A stretch of 64,000 nucleotides of DNA from Caballeronia sordidicola (GTDB lineage: Bacteria > Pseudomonadota > Gammaproteobacteria > Burkholderiales > Burkholderiaceae), in the NCBI RefSeq assembly GCF_002220365.1, contig NZ_MTHB01000206.1:1-64000 (forward strand). The letters are read 5' to 3'. Below are positions 1 through 8,031 of the stretch, piece by piece. A model generated the notes under the pieces. It did not search any database. It saw only the letters and a list, made by a program, of their open reading frames with translations, and was not told where the DNA came from. The position numbers and the translations under genes are program-made. Position 1 is the stretch's first letter; every line of letters begins with the position of its first letter.

Positions 1-453
1 CAATGAACCATCGAAAGTTTGCGTCGCGCCCTGGCTCGTGACGGTGACCGGCACGGTCACGTTCTGCGACTTGCCTTTGATGGTCAACTTGCCGCTCACG
101 TTGAACTTCGTGCCGCCGGCCGGCGCAATCGCCGTCGAGGTAAACGTAGCCGTCGGGAAATGGGCGGTATCGAACCAGTCCTTGTCGGTCGCTTGCTTGT
201 TGTAGCTGTCATCGCCGAGATCGTAGCTGCCCGTATCGATGGTGAGATTCGCGCTGCCCGCAGCCGGCTTGGCCGGATCGAAGTCGAGTTGCGCGGTGAA
301 CTTCTTGAACTTGCCTTCAACCGGCACGTTCATTTGCTTCGATGTCGCCGTCACCGTGCTTTTGGTCGTGTCGACCTGGGCTTGAGCGGCGCTAGTGAAT
401 AGAGCAGTGGCAGCGGAAGCGGCCAATAACCATCGGTACAGGGGTGTTTGCAT
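1..453 (-). CDS. YceI-family periplasmic protein, partial (3' end beyond window)
   Basis: The reading frame starts at the ATG on the minus strand at 453 and is still open at base 1, giving about 151 visible codons. Residues 1-26 form a Sec signal peptide (basic start, leucine/alanine core, cut after AQA). The mature part has the hallmarks of YceI lipocalin-like proteins: TGSYDLGD, then DWFDTAHFPTATFTS, then KFNVSGKLTIKGKSQNV. YceI proteins are periplasmic beta-barrels that bind isoprenoid or other amphiphilic ligands; the physiological ligand here is unknown. No strong Shine-Dalgarno sequence precedes the ATG. The C-terminal strands are outside the window. Confidence 0.85.
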   Translation of the reverse strand, partial: MQTPLYRWLLAASAATALFTSAAQAQVDTTKSTVTATSKQMNVPVEGKFKKFTAQLDFDPAKPAAGSANLTIDTGSYDLGDDSYNKQATDKDWFDTAHFPTATFTSTAIAPAGGTKFNVSGKLTIKGKSQNVTVPVTVTSQGATQTFDGSL

Positions 454-696
454 ATCAGGCTTAGGAGCGTAATCGATACGGCATGGTATTCGAGCAGATA
501 TGCGGCGGATAGCCACGCAACGGGAACAGATTGTCCTACCGGTGAAGGTAATGGAGAAACTGACAACAGAAACTCAGTAAGCTGCCGGTAAAACGAAACC
601 AGTAAAAGGCCACAAAAAAAGCGCAGCACAAAAGGATCAAGCAGCAATCCCTTCGCACTGCGCAACCTACCTAGCCCCGGATCAAGGGGGCAACGC

Positions 697-1641
697 TCAA
701 TACAACACGTTCTTCGCCACCGGCTGATCAATATTGTCTTTGTCGACCATGACCACGCCCGTATCGACAAACTTCGGTGGCGCCTTCTTCTCAATCACAC
801 CCACCACCGTCTGAATGCCCTTGAAGCCCATCTGATATGAGCCTTGCACGGCTATCGCCTGGATCGTTCCGTCCTTCACGAAGTTCTGCAAATCCGAGTT
901 GCCGTCAAATCCAACCGCGATCACCTTGCCTGCCTTGCCCGACTGGGCCAGCGCGCGGCCCATCCCTACGGCCGTCGGCTCGTTCGCGCCAAAAATCCCC
1001 TTCAGATCCGGATTGGCGGCGAGCACGTCGGTCGTCTGATTCAGCGCGTTCGCCATTTGCGACTGCGAGTAGTACGGGCCGACCACCTGCAACTTCGAAT
1101 GGGCGGCCAGATACTTGCGGAATCCGCCCACACGACCCACCTCGGACCCCGCGCCGGCCACATAGGACATCAACGCAATCTTGCCCGTCTGCCCCACCCG
1201 CGCGATCAACGCCTGGGCGCACATCTCGCCGGCCTTTTCGTTGTCGGTGGACAGGAAAGCCTGGTAATACTGCTTGCCCGAATCCGAAAGGGCCGAATCA
1301 ATGATCACCACCGGAATATGCGCTTCCCACGCCTTCTTCACAGCCGGCACCAGCGCGTCCGGGTCTGATGCCGCCAGCACGATCCCCGCGACCTTCCGGT
1401 TCACCGCGTTCTCGACCATGTTCACTTCGGCGGCTATGTCGGATTCGGCAGCCGGGCCCTGGAAGGTCATCGTGTAACCCTTCTCCGCGGCCATGGCCGC
1501 GGTCGCGCCCTTGTTGACGTTCTGCCAGTAGTTCGAATCGGCACTCTTAACAATCACGGCAATCTCGCCACCCGCCGCAAACGCGCTGCTCGCAGCGACG
1601 GCAAGCACAGCGGTGAACATCGCCTTAGTAGTCAGTTTCAT
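697..1641 (-). CDS. Ribose-type sugar ABC transporter, periplasmic binding protein
   Basis: This 314-residue protein has a signal peptide (residues 1-22, cut after AFA) and a type-1 periplasmic binding fold. Visible family marks are an early IAVIVKSADSNYWQ strand, VAGIVLAASDPDALVPAVKKA, IPVVIIDSAL, and GIFGANEPTAVGMGRAL near the hinge. This matches RbsB-like binding proteins of pentose/hexose transporters. It is the last gene of a leftward ATPase-permease-binding protein operon and follows the permease after 113 bp. A good AGGAG site precedes the ATG. The sugar cannot be read from sequence; the neighbouring FadR-type regulator rather than a LacI type makes ribose itself uncertain, so no rbs symbol is given. 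Confidence 0.9.
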   Translation of the reverse strand: MKLTTKAMFTAVLAVAASSAFAAGGEIAVIVKSADSNYWQNVNKGATAAMAAEKGYTMTFQGPAAESDIAAEVNMVENAVNRKVAGIVLAASDPDALVPAVKKAWEAHIPVVIIDSALSDSGKQYYQAFLSTDNEKAGEMCAQALIARVGQTGKIALMSYVAGAGSEVGRVGGFRKYLAAHSKLQVVGPYYSQSQMANALNQTTDVLAANPDLKGIFGANEPTAVGMGRALAQSGKAGKVIAVGFDGNSDLQNFVKDGTIQAIAVQGSYQMGFKGIQTVVGVIEKKAPPKFVDTGVVMVDKDNIDQPVAKNVLY

Positions 1642-1684
1642 GTCTCGCTCCTGTTGATTTTGTGAGACCCCGTGGGACCCTTGC

Positions 1685-1726
1685 TCTCTTCTACATCATC
1701 TCTTCTACATCATCTCTTCTACATCG
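1685..1726. repeat. 14-bp tandem repeat, three copies
   Basis: The unit TCTCTTCTACATCA is present three times without spacer (the third copy ends in G). It lies in the 113-bp gap between the permease and binding-protein genes of the sugar ABC operon, where spacing or mRNA processing between the two cistrons could be affected. No function is evident. Confidence 0.9.
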
Positions 1727-1754
1727 CGAACGCCCGAGGCGCGTTCGATGACAC

Positions 1755-2783
1755 TCATCTCCGGTTCCGGATCTGATCAATCCACACCGTGCCCAAGATA
1801 ACCAGGCCGATGATGATCTGCTGGATGAAACTCGATACTCCGTTCATGTTCAGCCCGTTGCGCAAAATGCCGATCACGAACGCGCCAATCGCCGTGCCGG
1901 AGATCGTGCCGACGCCGCCCATCAGCGACGTGCCGCCAATCACCGCGCTCGCGATGGCATCGAGTTCATACATCACGCCTTCGTTCGGCTGCGCCGTCAC
2001 CAGTCGCGACATCAGCACGCAGCCGGTCAGGCCCGCAAGCGCACCGGACAGCACATAGGTGAACAGCTTCACGCGATTCACGTTCACGCCGGACAAGCGC
2101 GCCGCTTCCGCATTCGATCCGACGGCGTAAATGTGCCGCCCGAGTGACGTGCGGCTGAGCATGATGGCGACCAGCACCGCCAGCACGACCATGATGATCA
2201 CGGGATACGGAATGCCCGGAAACACGATGTCGGGAAACCCGTCCGAGCCCATGCGGACCACGCGAAAGAGCGAGCCGTTGCCGAGTTCGGCGAAAGAATC
2301 GCCGAGTCCCGAGACTGGCCGCGCACCGGTAATCTGCAACGCCACGCCGCGCGCGACGAGCATCATGCCCAACGTTGCGATGAATGGCGGCAAGCCCATG
2401 CGCGTGACGAACAGGCCGTTGAACGCACCGCAGATCGCGCCCACGACCACGCCGCCGAGCATGCCGATAGGCACGGGCACGCCGGCTTTCACGAGCATCG
2501 CGGCCGCTACCCCTGACAGCGCGAGCACCGACCCGACCGACAAGTCGATACCCCCGGTGATGATCACGCACGTTGCGCCAAGTCCGAGATAAGCGATGGA
2601 CGTCACCTGCAACGCCACGGTCATGCCGTTGCCAAGCGACATGAACGCATTGCTGGTCGCCGAGAACACGACCACGAGCATCACCAGGCTTCCCAGTGCC
2701 GCGAACTTCTGGATCAGGTCCTTGCGGCGTTCACGGGCGCGGGCACGGTCGGCGTGCGCCGGGTCTGTAGTCATCTCAAGCAT
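1755..2783 (-). CDS. Ribose-type sugar ABC transporter, permease
   Basis: This 342-residue hydrophobic protein of the RbsC/AraH family has about eight to ten predicted membrane segments. The family core is clear: TGGIDLSVGSVLALSG near residue 80, then FNGLFVTRMGLPPFIATLGMM, and IGGTSLMGGVGTISGTAIGAFVIGI near the C-terminus. It would form the inner-membrane channel driven by the upstream double-ABC ATPase. Its start overlaps the ATPase stop by 8 bp, so translation is probably coupled. An in-frame internal methionine is present four residues in, so the exact start is uncertain by a few codons. Confidence 0.92.
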   Translation of the reverse strand: MLEMTTDPAHADRARARERRKDLIQKFAALGSLVMLVVVFSATSNAFMSLGNGMTVALQVTSIAYLGLGATCVIITGGIDLSVGSVLALSGVAAAMLVKAGVPVPIGMLGGVVVGAICGAFNGLFVTRMGLPPFIATLGMMLVARGVALQITGARPVSGLGDSFAELGNGSLFRVVRMGSDGFPDIVFPGIPYPVIIMVVLAVLVAIMLSRTSLGRHIYAVGSNAEAARLSGVNVNRVKLFTYVLSGALAGLTGCVLMSRLVTAQPNEGVMYELDAIASAVIGGTSLMGGVGTISGTAIGAFVIGILRNGLNMNGVSSFIQQIIIGLVILGTVWIDQIRNRR

Positions 2784-4341
2784 GGGGAACCCGTCCTGAT
2801 GCGTAGTGCATGATTTCTTCCTGATTGGTTTTGCGGGTTTCGAGCACGCCCGCTATCTGGCCTTCATGAAACACGGCCACGCGGTCCGTCATGCCCATGA
2901 TTTCGGGCAATTCCGAGCTGATCAATACAACGCCGATACCCTGCGCCGCGAGCCGGTCCATGAGTTCATAGATCGCGTATTTCGCGCCGACGTCGATGCC
3001 GCGCGTGGGTTCATCGAAGAACAAAATCTTCGATTCGCGGAACAGCCATTTGCTGATCACGACTTTTTGCTGATTACCGCCCGAGAGATTACGCGTGATC
3101 TGGTTCACGCTCGGCGTACGAATGCCCAGCGCATCGACATATTTGCGCGCGACCTTCGCCTCCTCTTCGAAGCGGATAAAACCACCCGCTCCCGACACAG
3201 CATCCACGTTCGCAAGCGTGATGTTCTTCGCGACCGTCATTTGCAGCGCGAGACCATTGCCCTTGCGATCCTCCGAGAGGTACGCAATGCCATTGCGGAT
3301 CGCGTCGATGGGCGAATGGATCGAGAGGCGCTTGCCCTGCAACTGGACTTCGCCCGCCTCCACCGGATCGGCGCCGAACACCGCGCGCGCTACTTCAGTG
3401 CGCCCCGAGCCCATCAGCCCGGCAAACCCCAGGATTTCGCCGCGACGCAATTCAAAGCTCACCGGTCCGAACACATCGCGGCGACTCAGGCCGCTCACGC
3501 TCAGCAGCACTTCATCCGTCGGCTGCGATTTGCGTTCGGGAAAGACATCGTCCAGATCGCGGCCGACCATATGCGAGACCACTTGCTCGATGGTGGTGGC
3601 GGCGAAGTCATCGGTGGAAATGGTCCTGCCGTCGCGCAGCACGGTGACGCGATCGGCGATCTCAGCCAGCTCGTCCAGCCGATGCGAGATATAGACAATG
3701 CCCACGCCCGCCTGGCGCAATTCCTTGATGATCCGGAACAAATGCACGGTCTCGGATTCAGTCAGCGACGACGTGGGTTCATCCATGATCAAGAGGCGCG
3801 CGTTGAGCGACAACGCCTTGGCGATCTCGATCATCTGCTGCTGCGCGACCGACAGCGATCCGACCAGCGTACGCGGCAAGAGCTGCAAGCCGATGCGATC
3901 GAGCGCGGCCTGGGAGTCGGCAGCAAGACGCGCCAGGTCGATGAAAATGCCGCGCTTCGGCTCGCGCGCCAGGAAGATATTTTCCGCGATGGACAAGTGC
4001 GGGATCAGGTTCAGTTCCTGATGAATGATCGCAATGCCGGCCGCCTGCGCCTCTAGCGTGGAGGCGAAATGGTGCTCGCGGCCGTCGATGTAGATCTCGC
4101 CTTCGTCCGGCCGATATTGGCCGCTGACGATCTTCATGAGCGTCGACTTGCCCGCGCCGTTTTCACCGCAAATGGCGTGCACTTCGCCCGCGCGGACGTC
4201 GAAACTGACGTTCTGCAGCGCGATCACGCCAGGAAAACGCTTGCCGACGCTGTTCAGGCGCAGCAAGGGCTCGTCCGGCATGGCGTGCCGTGCCGCATGT
4301 GGCGCGCTATGCGGCGCGCCTTGTTCGGCTGCTACGTTCAT
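2776..4341 (-). CDS. Ribose-type sugar ABC transporter, double-domain ATPase
   Basis: The 521-residue protein has two fused ABC domains, as in RbsA/MglA/XylG. Domain 1 shows Walker A GENGAGKST at residues 59-67, a signature-like LSVAQQQ near 160 and Walker B LLIMDEPTSSL near 180. Domain 2 has the degenerate P-loop GLMGSGRTEVARA typical of the second half, the signature LSGGNQQKVV and Walker B ILFFDEPTRGID. It energises sugar import through the adjacent permease. It is the first gene of the leftward operon, divergent from the GntR-family regulator, and the 275-bp gap between them contains candidate operators. Length and domain order match the family. Confidence 0.94.
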   Translation of the reverse strand: MNVAAEQGAPHSAPHAARHAMPDEPLLRLNSVGKRFPGVIALQNVSFDVRAGEVHAICGENGAGKSTLMKIVSGQYRPDEGEIYIDGREHHFASTLEAQAAGIAIIHQELNLIPHLSIAENIFLAREPKRGIFIDLARLAADSQAALDRIGLQLLPRTLVGSLSVAQQQMIEIAKALSLNARLLIMDEPTSSLTESETVHLFRIIKELRQAGVGIVYISHRLDELAEIADRVTVLRDGRTISTDDFAATTIEQVVSHMVGRDLDDVFPERKSQPTDEVLLSVSGLSRRDVFGPVSFELRRGEILGFAGLMGSGRTEVARAVFGADPVEAGEVQLQGKRLSIHSPIDAIRNGIAYLSEDRKGNGLALQMTVAKNITLANVDAVSGAGGFIRFEEEAKVARKYVDALGIRTPSVNQITRNLSGGNQQKVVISKWLFRESKILFFDEPTRGIDVGAKYAIYELMDRLAAQGIGVVLISSELPEIMGMTDRVAVFHEGQIAGVLETRKTNQEEIMHYASGRVPHA

Positions 4342-4442
4342 CGCTGGGCCTCGTCGACTCGTATGAGCATTTGCACCGGCTTTGTCTCCTCGGCGGGGTC
4401 TCTGATTCTGGGGTGGCGCCGATCATCGTTCAGGCACCAAAG

Positions 4443-4587
4443 TGGTCAAGCCAATTTTTGTGTTTCACCACGTGGCCTTACCTGTTGTGAATGATAATGG
4501 GGTTAGGCCCACTCTGGAATCGCGGTATTTACCCTTATATTCATCAGCATGCCGGTCAAGCGATCCTGACAGGAATTGGTCAAGCCA
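4443..4587. promoter_or_regulatory. Candidate FadR/GntR-type operators between sugar ABC operon and regulator
   Basis: The 11-mer TGGTCAAGCCA occurs exactly twice in the divergent gap, at 4443-4453 and 4577-4587, and a weaker copy (CGGTCAAGCGA) lies at 4552-4562. The word is an imperfect palindrome (TGG N5 CCA), which resembles the operators of FadR-subfamily GntR proteins (TGGTNNNACCA type). The second copy lies 30 bp before the regulator ATG. Autoregulation plus control of the divergent ABC operon is the simplest reading. This is inference from position and symmetry. Confidence 0.5.
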
Positions 4588-4616
4588 CCTTACACTTCGA
4601 TCCCTGCCCGACTCTC

Positions 4617-5309
4617 ATGACGACATCTGTAAAACCGGTTGAAACGCGACGGCTGTATCAAACCATCGCCGACCAGATCAATTCGCTGATCCGCCTCGGC
4701 AGCTTCCAGGCAGGTACGCGCCTGCCGCCGGAACGCGAGCTTGCGCAACAGTTGGGCGTGTCACGGCCATCGTTACGGGAGGCGTTGATCGCATTGGAAA
4801 TTCGCGGCCAGGTCGAGATCCGGATGGGCTCGGGCGTGTATGTCTGTGAAGGCAGCACGGAGGAACCGCCGTTGACCTCCATGGGCGAGAGCCCTACCGA
4901 ATTGATGCAGGCGCGTGCGGCAATTGAAGGATGCGTGATTGTGCTGGCTTGCACGCGGCTGACGCCGGACGGCACGGCGCGTCTGCAAAAGAGCGTGGAC
5001 ACCATGCGCGAACTGATCGCGGCAGGACGCTCGCCGCTGGAACCTGACCGGCAATTTCATATGACGCTGGCTGAAATTGCGGGGAATTCGGTGCTGACCC
5101 GGCTGGTAGGCGAGCTGTTCGATGGCCGTAACGACCCGATCGCCGCCAAGGTAAGCGGACTCGCGGAAAACATCACGACATGGGGCGTCGCGCTTTCCGA
5201 GCACGAGCGGATCTTGAGGACGCTCGAATCCCGTGACCCGATCGCCTCGCAGGCCGCGATGCGGTCGCATTTGAAAGCGTCGGAAGAACGGTGGGTGGGC
5301 GGCGTTTAA
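4617..5309 (+). CDS. GntR-family transcriptional regulator, FadR/FCD subfamily
   Basis: The predicted protein has 230 residues. Residues 5-75 form a GntR winged helix-turn-helix with the hallmark RLPPERELAQQLGVSRPSLREAL. The C-terminal part is an all-helical FCD ligand-binding domain, with acidic and histidine residues (FHMTLAEIAGN; SEHERILRTLESRD) at the positions that bind metal and small carboxylates in this family. The ATG at 4617 is preferred over upstream in-frame starts because the family N-terminus begins only a few residues before the helix-turn-helix. It is divergent from the sugar ABC operon and probably regulates it, possibly in response to a sugar acid. Confidence 0.9.
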   Translation: MTTSVKPVETRRLYQTIADQINSLIRLGSFQAGTRLPPERELAQQLGVSRPSLREALIALEIRGQVEIRMGSGVYVCEGSTEEPPLTSMGESPTELMQARAAIEGCVIVLACTRLTPDGTARLQKSVDTMRELIAAGRSPLEPDRQFHMTLAEIAGNSVLTRLVGELFDGRNDPIAAKVSGLAENITTWGVALSEHERILRTLESRDPIASQAAMRSHLKASEERWVGGV

Positions 5310-5403
5310 GGGTCCAATCCGACGCACATTTGCACACGCCATTCAACCGCATCGCGCAGCAGTTACCCCCCGGCCTTTCTCAGCACCCCTCCACGCTCAC
5401 AGT

Positions 5404-5458
5404 GCATCATTATCATCATTGAAACTACGAATGATAACGATTCGCATTCATGTATAAT
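5404..5458 (+). promoter_or_regulatory. Fur-regulated promoter of the TonB-dependent receptor
   Basis: Two Fur-box-like stretches lie close together: GCATCATTATCATCATT at 5404-5420 and AATGATAACGATTCGCATT at 5430-5448. The second matches the GATAAT hexamer pattern well. A perfect -10 hexamer TATAAT is at 5453-5458, with the second Fur box covering the -35 position. Iron-bound Fur would block RNA polymerase here. Transcription would begin near 5465 and leave a leader of about 180 nt before the receptor ATG. Confidence 0.7.
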
Positions 5459-5644
5459 TTGTCAGCTAGTTCTTAGCTCCCTGTAATTTGTCCATCGGCT
5501 ACGAGACCAAAACATCGCTGTTGTCGCGCTCGCTTGCCCGATGGCGACACGGGCGCGCGATTCCCGTCAGTCCGCTGCCTTTGTCAGCTCTGACCTGCTC
5601 GCACTCACTTCGTAACCGTTTCGCGTGCCAACTACCTGATCGCC

Positions 5645-7852
5645 ATGTCTACTTTTACCGGTTCATCGTGCGTCCGACCGTTATCCAACGCCGTTCGCCT
5701 CGCATTCCTTTACGCGGCCCTCCCCCTGACCATGACAATCGGCGTAACGTCCACCGCCCGGGCGCAGACCGCTTCGCCCGAGGCAACGGACAACGTATTG
5801 CCCGCGGTGAAGGTTCAGGCAGCCAAGGAACCTCTGCCGGGCGATTTCGCCCGCGCCTATGACGGCGGCCAGATCGCTCGAGGTGCAAAGTTCGGAGTGC
5901 TCGGCAATCAGGAAATGATCGACGTGCCGTTCAGCATGACGAGCTACACGTCGAAGGCGATCGAAGATCAACAGGCGCATTCGGTCGGCGAACTCTTGTC
6001 CCACGATCCCGGCGTTCGTCCGGCTTTCGGCTTTGGCAACTTCTCGGAAGTTTTCGTCATTCGCGGCTTTCAACTGACCGGGGATGACATCTCGTTGAAT
6101 GGGCTGTACGGAATTACGCCGCGCCAACTGGTGGCAACCGAAGTGCTGGAACGGGTGGATGTATTCAAAGGCGCCAACGCTTTTCTGAACGGCGCGTCGC
6201 CGACCGGTTCCGCGGTGGGCGGCGGCATCAATCTGGAACTGAAACGCGCGGACGACAAACCGCTCACGCGTGTGACGCTTGAGGGCAGCGGTTCCGGCCA
6301 ACTAGGAACGCACGTCGACGTCGGCCGGCGCTTCGGCAGCGACGGACAGTTCGGCATCCGTGTGAACAGCTCGATCCTCGGCGGCGAAACGAGCATCAAC
6401 GATGAATTCCGCCACAACACCTCAACGGCTGTCTCGCTTGACTATCGCGGCGACAAGGTGCGTTTGTACGGCGATTTCCTTTATCAGCGCAGAAATATCG
6501 ATCAAGGGCGTTCGACGGTTTCCGTGAGCGGCGATCAGGTGCCAACCGTTCCGTCGGCCGCGAACAACTTCGCTCAACCCTGGACGCAAAGCACGCTCGA
6601 AGACACCGTCGGTATTGCGCGGGCCGAATACGACTTCGCGCCCGCGTGGACGGCATATGTAAGCGGCGGCATCCATCGTTCGCATGAGGACGGCACGTAC
6701 TCGTCGCCAACCTTCAACGCTGATACCGGCACAACCGCGACGCGCGGCGACATCTTGCGCACCACCGATGCGTTGTCTGCCGAAGGCGGCGTACGGGGGC
6801 ACTTTTCCACCGGGCCGGTCAGCCATTTGGTCAGCGCGGGTTTCGCGATCACGACGCTCGAGGATCGTGAAGCGTTCGCGTTCAGCGGCTCATTCCCGAC
6901 GAGCCTCTACGGAGGGGGCCTCGTGCCCGAACCTGCGGCAAATGGTTTTATCGCAGGAAGTTTCGCCGATCCGGGTCTTGCCGACCAGATCCTGACGCGC
7001 AGCGTGGCCCTCTCCGACACGCTCGGTTTCCTGAACGATCGCGTCCTGTTCACGATCGGCGCCCGCCATCAGCAGTTGCACCAGAACAACTTCACGGTCG
7101 GCACCGACACCATCTCGTCTTCGTACGACCAGTCGATCACGACCCCCATCTTCGGCCTCGTCGTGAAGCCGACGAACAATATCGCGCTGTTTGCGAACCG
7201 CAGCGAGTCGCTGGCCGCCGGACAGAGTGCGCCTTCAAGCGCCGCCAACGTGGGCCAGACACTTGCGCCGAGCCGCACGAAGCAATACGAGGTGGGCGCG
7301 AAATACGATTCGAATCACTTCGGCGCGACGTTGTCGGCGTTCCAGATCGAGCAGCCGTCCGCCTACACTGACAGCACGACCAACGTGTTCGGGACCAACG
7401 GCACGCAGCGTCACCGCGGTCTCGAGTTGTCGGTGTATGGCGAGCCGTTGCACGGCGTTCGCGTGCTTGCAGGCGCGACGATGATCAACGCCAGGCAACT
7501 CGATACGAACCAGGGCGCCACCGACGGCTTGCGCCCGGTCGGCGTGCCGGGCTACCTGTTCAACGTCGGCGCGGAATACGATATTCCGATGCTGCCCGGC
7601 GTCACGGTCAATGCTGCGTGGATCCACACGAGCAACCAGTATCTCGACGCGCAGAACAAGCTGTCGATTCCGGCCTGGGATCGTTTCGATCTCGGCGCAC
7701 GCTACACGACGAGCGTCCTGAAGCACGTCACAACGTTGCGCGCGACCGTCGAGAACATAACGAACAAGGCTTATTGGGCCTCGACGACCGGCGCGTACCT
7801 GACTCAGGGAAAACCGCGTACGTTGCTGGTTTCGATGACCACGGACTTTTGA
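5645..7852 (+). CDS. TonB-dependent siderophore receptor
   Basis: This 735-residue outer-membrane protein has a signal peptide (about residues 1-40, ending STARAQ), a TonB-box-like VKVQA near residue 58, a plug domain (about 85-215, including the PFSMTSYTSKAIEDQQ region typical of siderophore receptors) and a 22-strand barrel that ends in phenylalanine (MTTDF). The plug motif EVLERVDVFKGANAFLNG is characteristic of the FpvA/FhuE/FoxA group. It would import a ferric siderophore using TonB-ExbBD energy. The Fur-type promoter upstream and the PepSY-DUF3325-DUF3649 operon that converges on it support an iron role. The siderophore is not deducible. No strong Shine-Dalgarno sequence precedes the ATG. 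Confidence 0.93.
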   Translation: MSTFTGSSCVRPLSNAVRLAFLYAALPLTMTIGVTSTARAQTASPEATDNVLPAVKVQAAKEPLPGDFARAYDGGQIARGAKFGVLGNQEMIDVPFSMTSYTSKAIEDQQAHSVGELLSHDPGVRPAFGFGNFSEVFVIRGFQLTGDDISLNGLYGITPRQLVATEVLERVDVFKGANAFLNGASPTGSAVGGGINLELKRADDKPLTRVTLEGSGSGQLGTHVDVGRRFGSDGQFGIRVNSSILGGETSINDEFRHNTSTAVSLDYRGDKVRLYGDFLYQRRNIDQGRSTVSVSGDQVPTVPSAANNFAQPWTQSTLEDTVGIARAEYDFAPAWTAYVSGGIHRSHEDGTYSSPTFNADTGTTATRGDILRTTDALSAEGGVRGHFSTGPVSHLVSAGFAITTLEDREAFAFSGSFPTSLYGGGLVPEPAANGFIAGSFADPGLADQILTRSVALSDTLGFLNDRVLFTIGARHQQLHQNNFTVGTDTISSSYDQSITTPIFGLVVKPTNNIALFANRSESLAAGQSAPSSAANVGQTLAPSRTKQYEVGAKYDSNHFGATLSAFQIEQPSAYTDSTTNVFGTNGTQRHRGLELSVYGEPLHGVRVLAGATMINARQLDTNQGATDGLRPVGVPGYLFNVGAEYDIPMLPGVTVNAAWIHTSNQYLDAQNKLSIPAWDRFDLGARYTTSVLKHVTTLRATVENITNKAYWASTTGAYLTQGKPRTLLVSMTTDF

Positions 7853-7933
7853 GAACGGTGCCTGCAGCGAAGCGGTTTTTGGTGACATGACATGGCTGGT
7901 GGCAATGCGTTAGTTTCATCGAACGCACGGCTT

Positions 7934-7962
7934 GCCGGCCGTGACGGGAAAGGACGGCCGGC
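7934..7962. terminator. Possible bidirectional terminator hairpin between convergent iron genes
   Basis: GCCGGCCGT at 7934-7942 pairs exactly with ACGGCCGGC at 7954-7962 around an 11-nt loop. It sits in the 179-bp gap between the convergent receptor and PepSY genes. There is no T-tract on either side, so intrinsic termination is uncertain. Confidence 0.4.
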
Positions 7963-8031
7963 TGCCATCGAAGTATGCGGCGAAGCGCGAGCCATCGTGA
8001 CGTAGCTTACGGTGTCTCGCGACAATTCCCA

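Noticed and set aside
2806-4056. Long plus-strand open frame opposite the sugar ABC ATPase gene
   Set aside because: It is antisense to a gene with full ABC motifs, rich in His/Arg/Asp from complementary codons, and has no family character.
5488-5862. Possible leader gene in the receptor's 5' region
   Set aside because: The frame runs into the receptor gene out of register, has no ribosome-binding site and no recognisable peptide; treated as untranslated leader.
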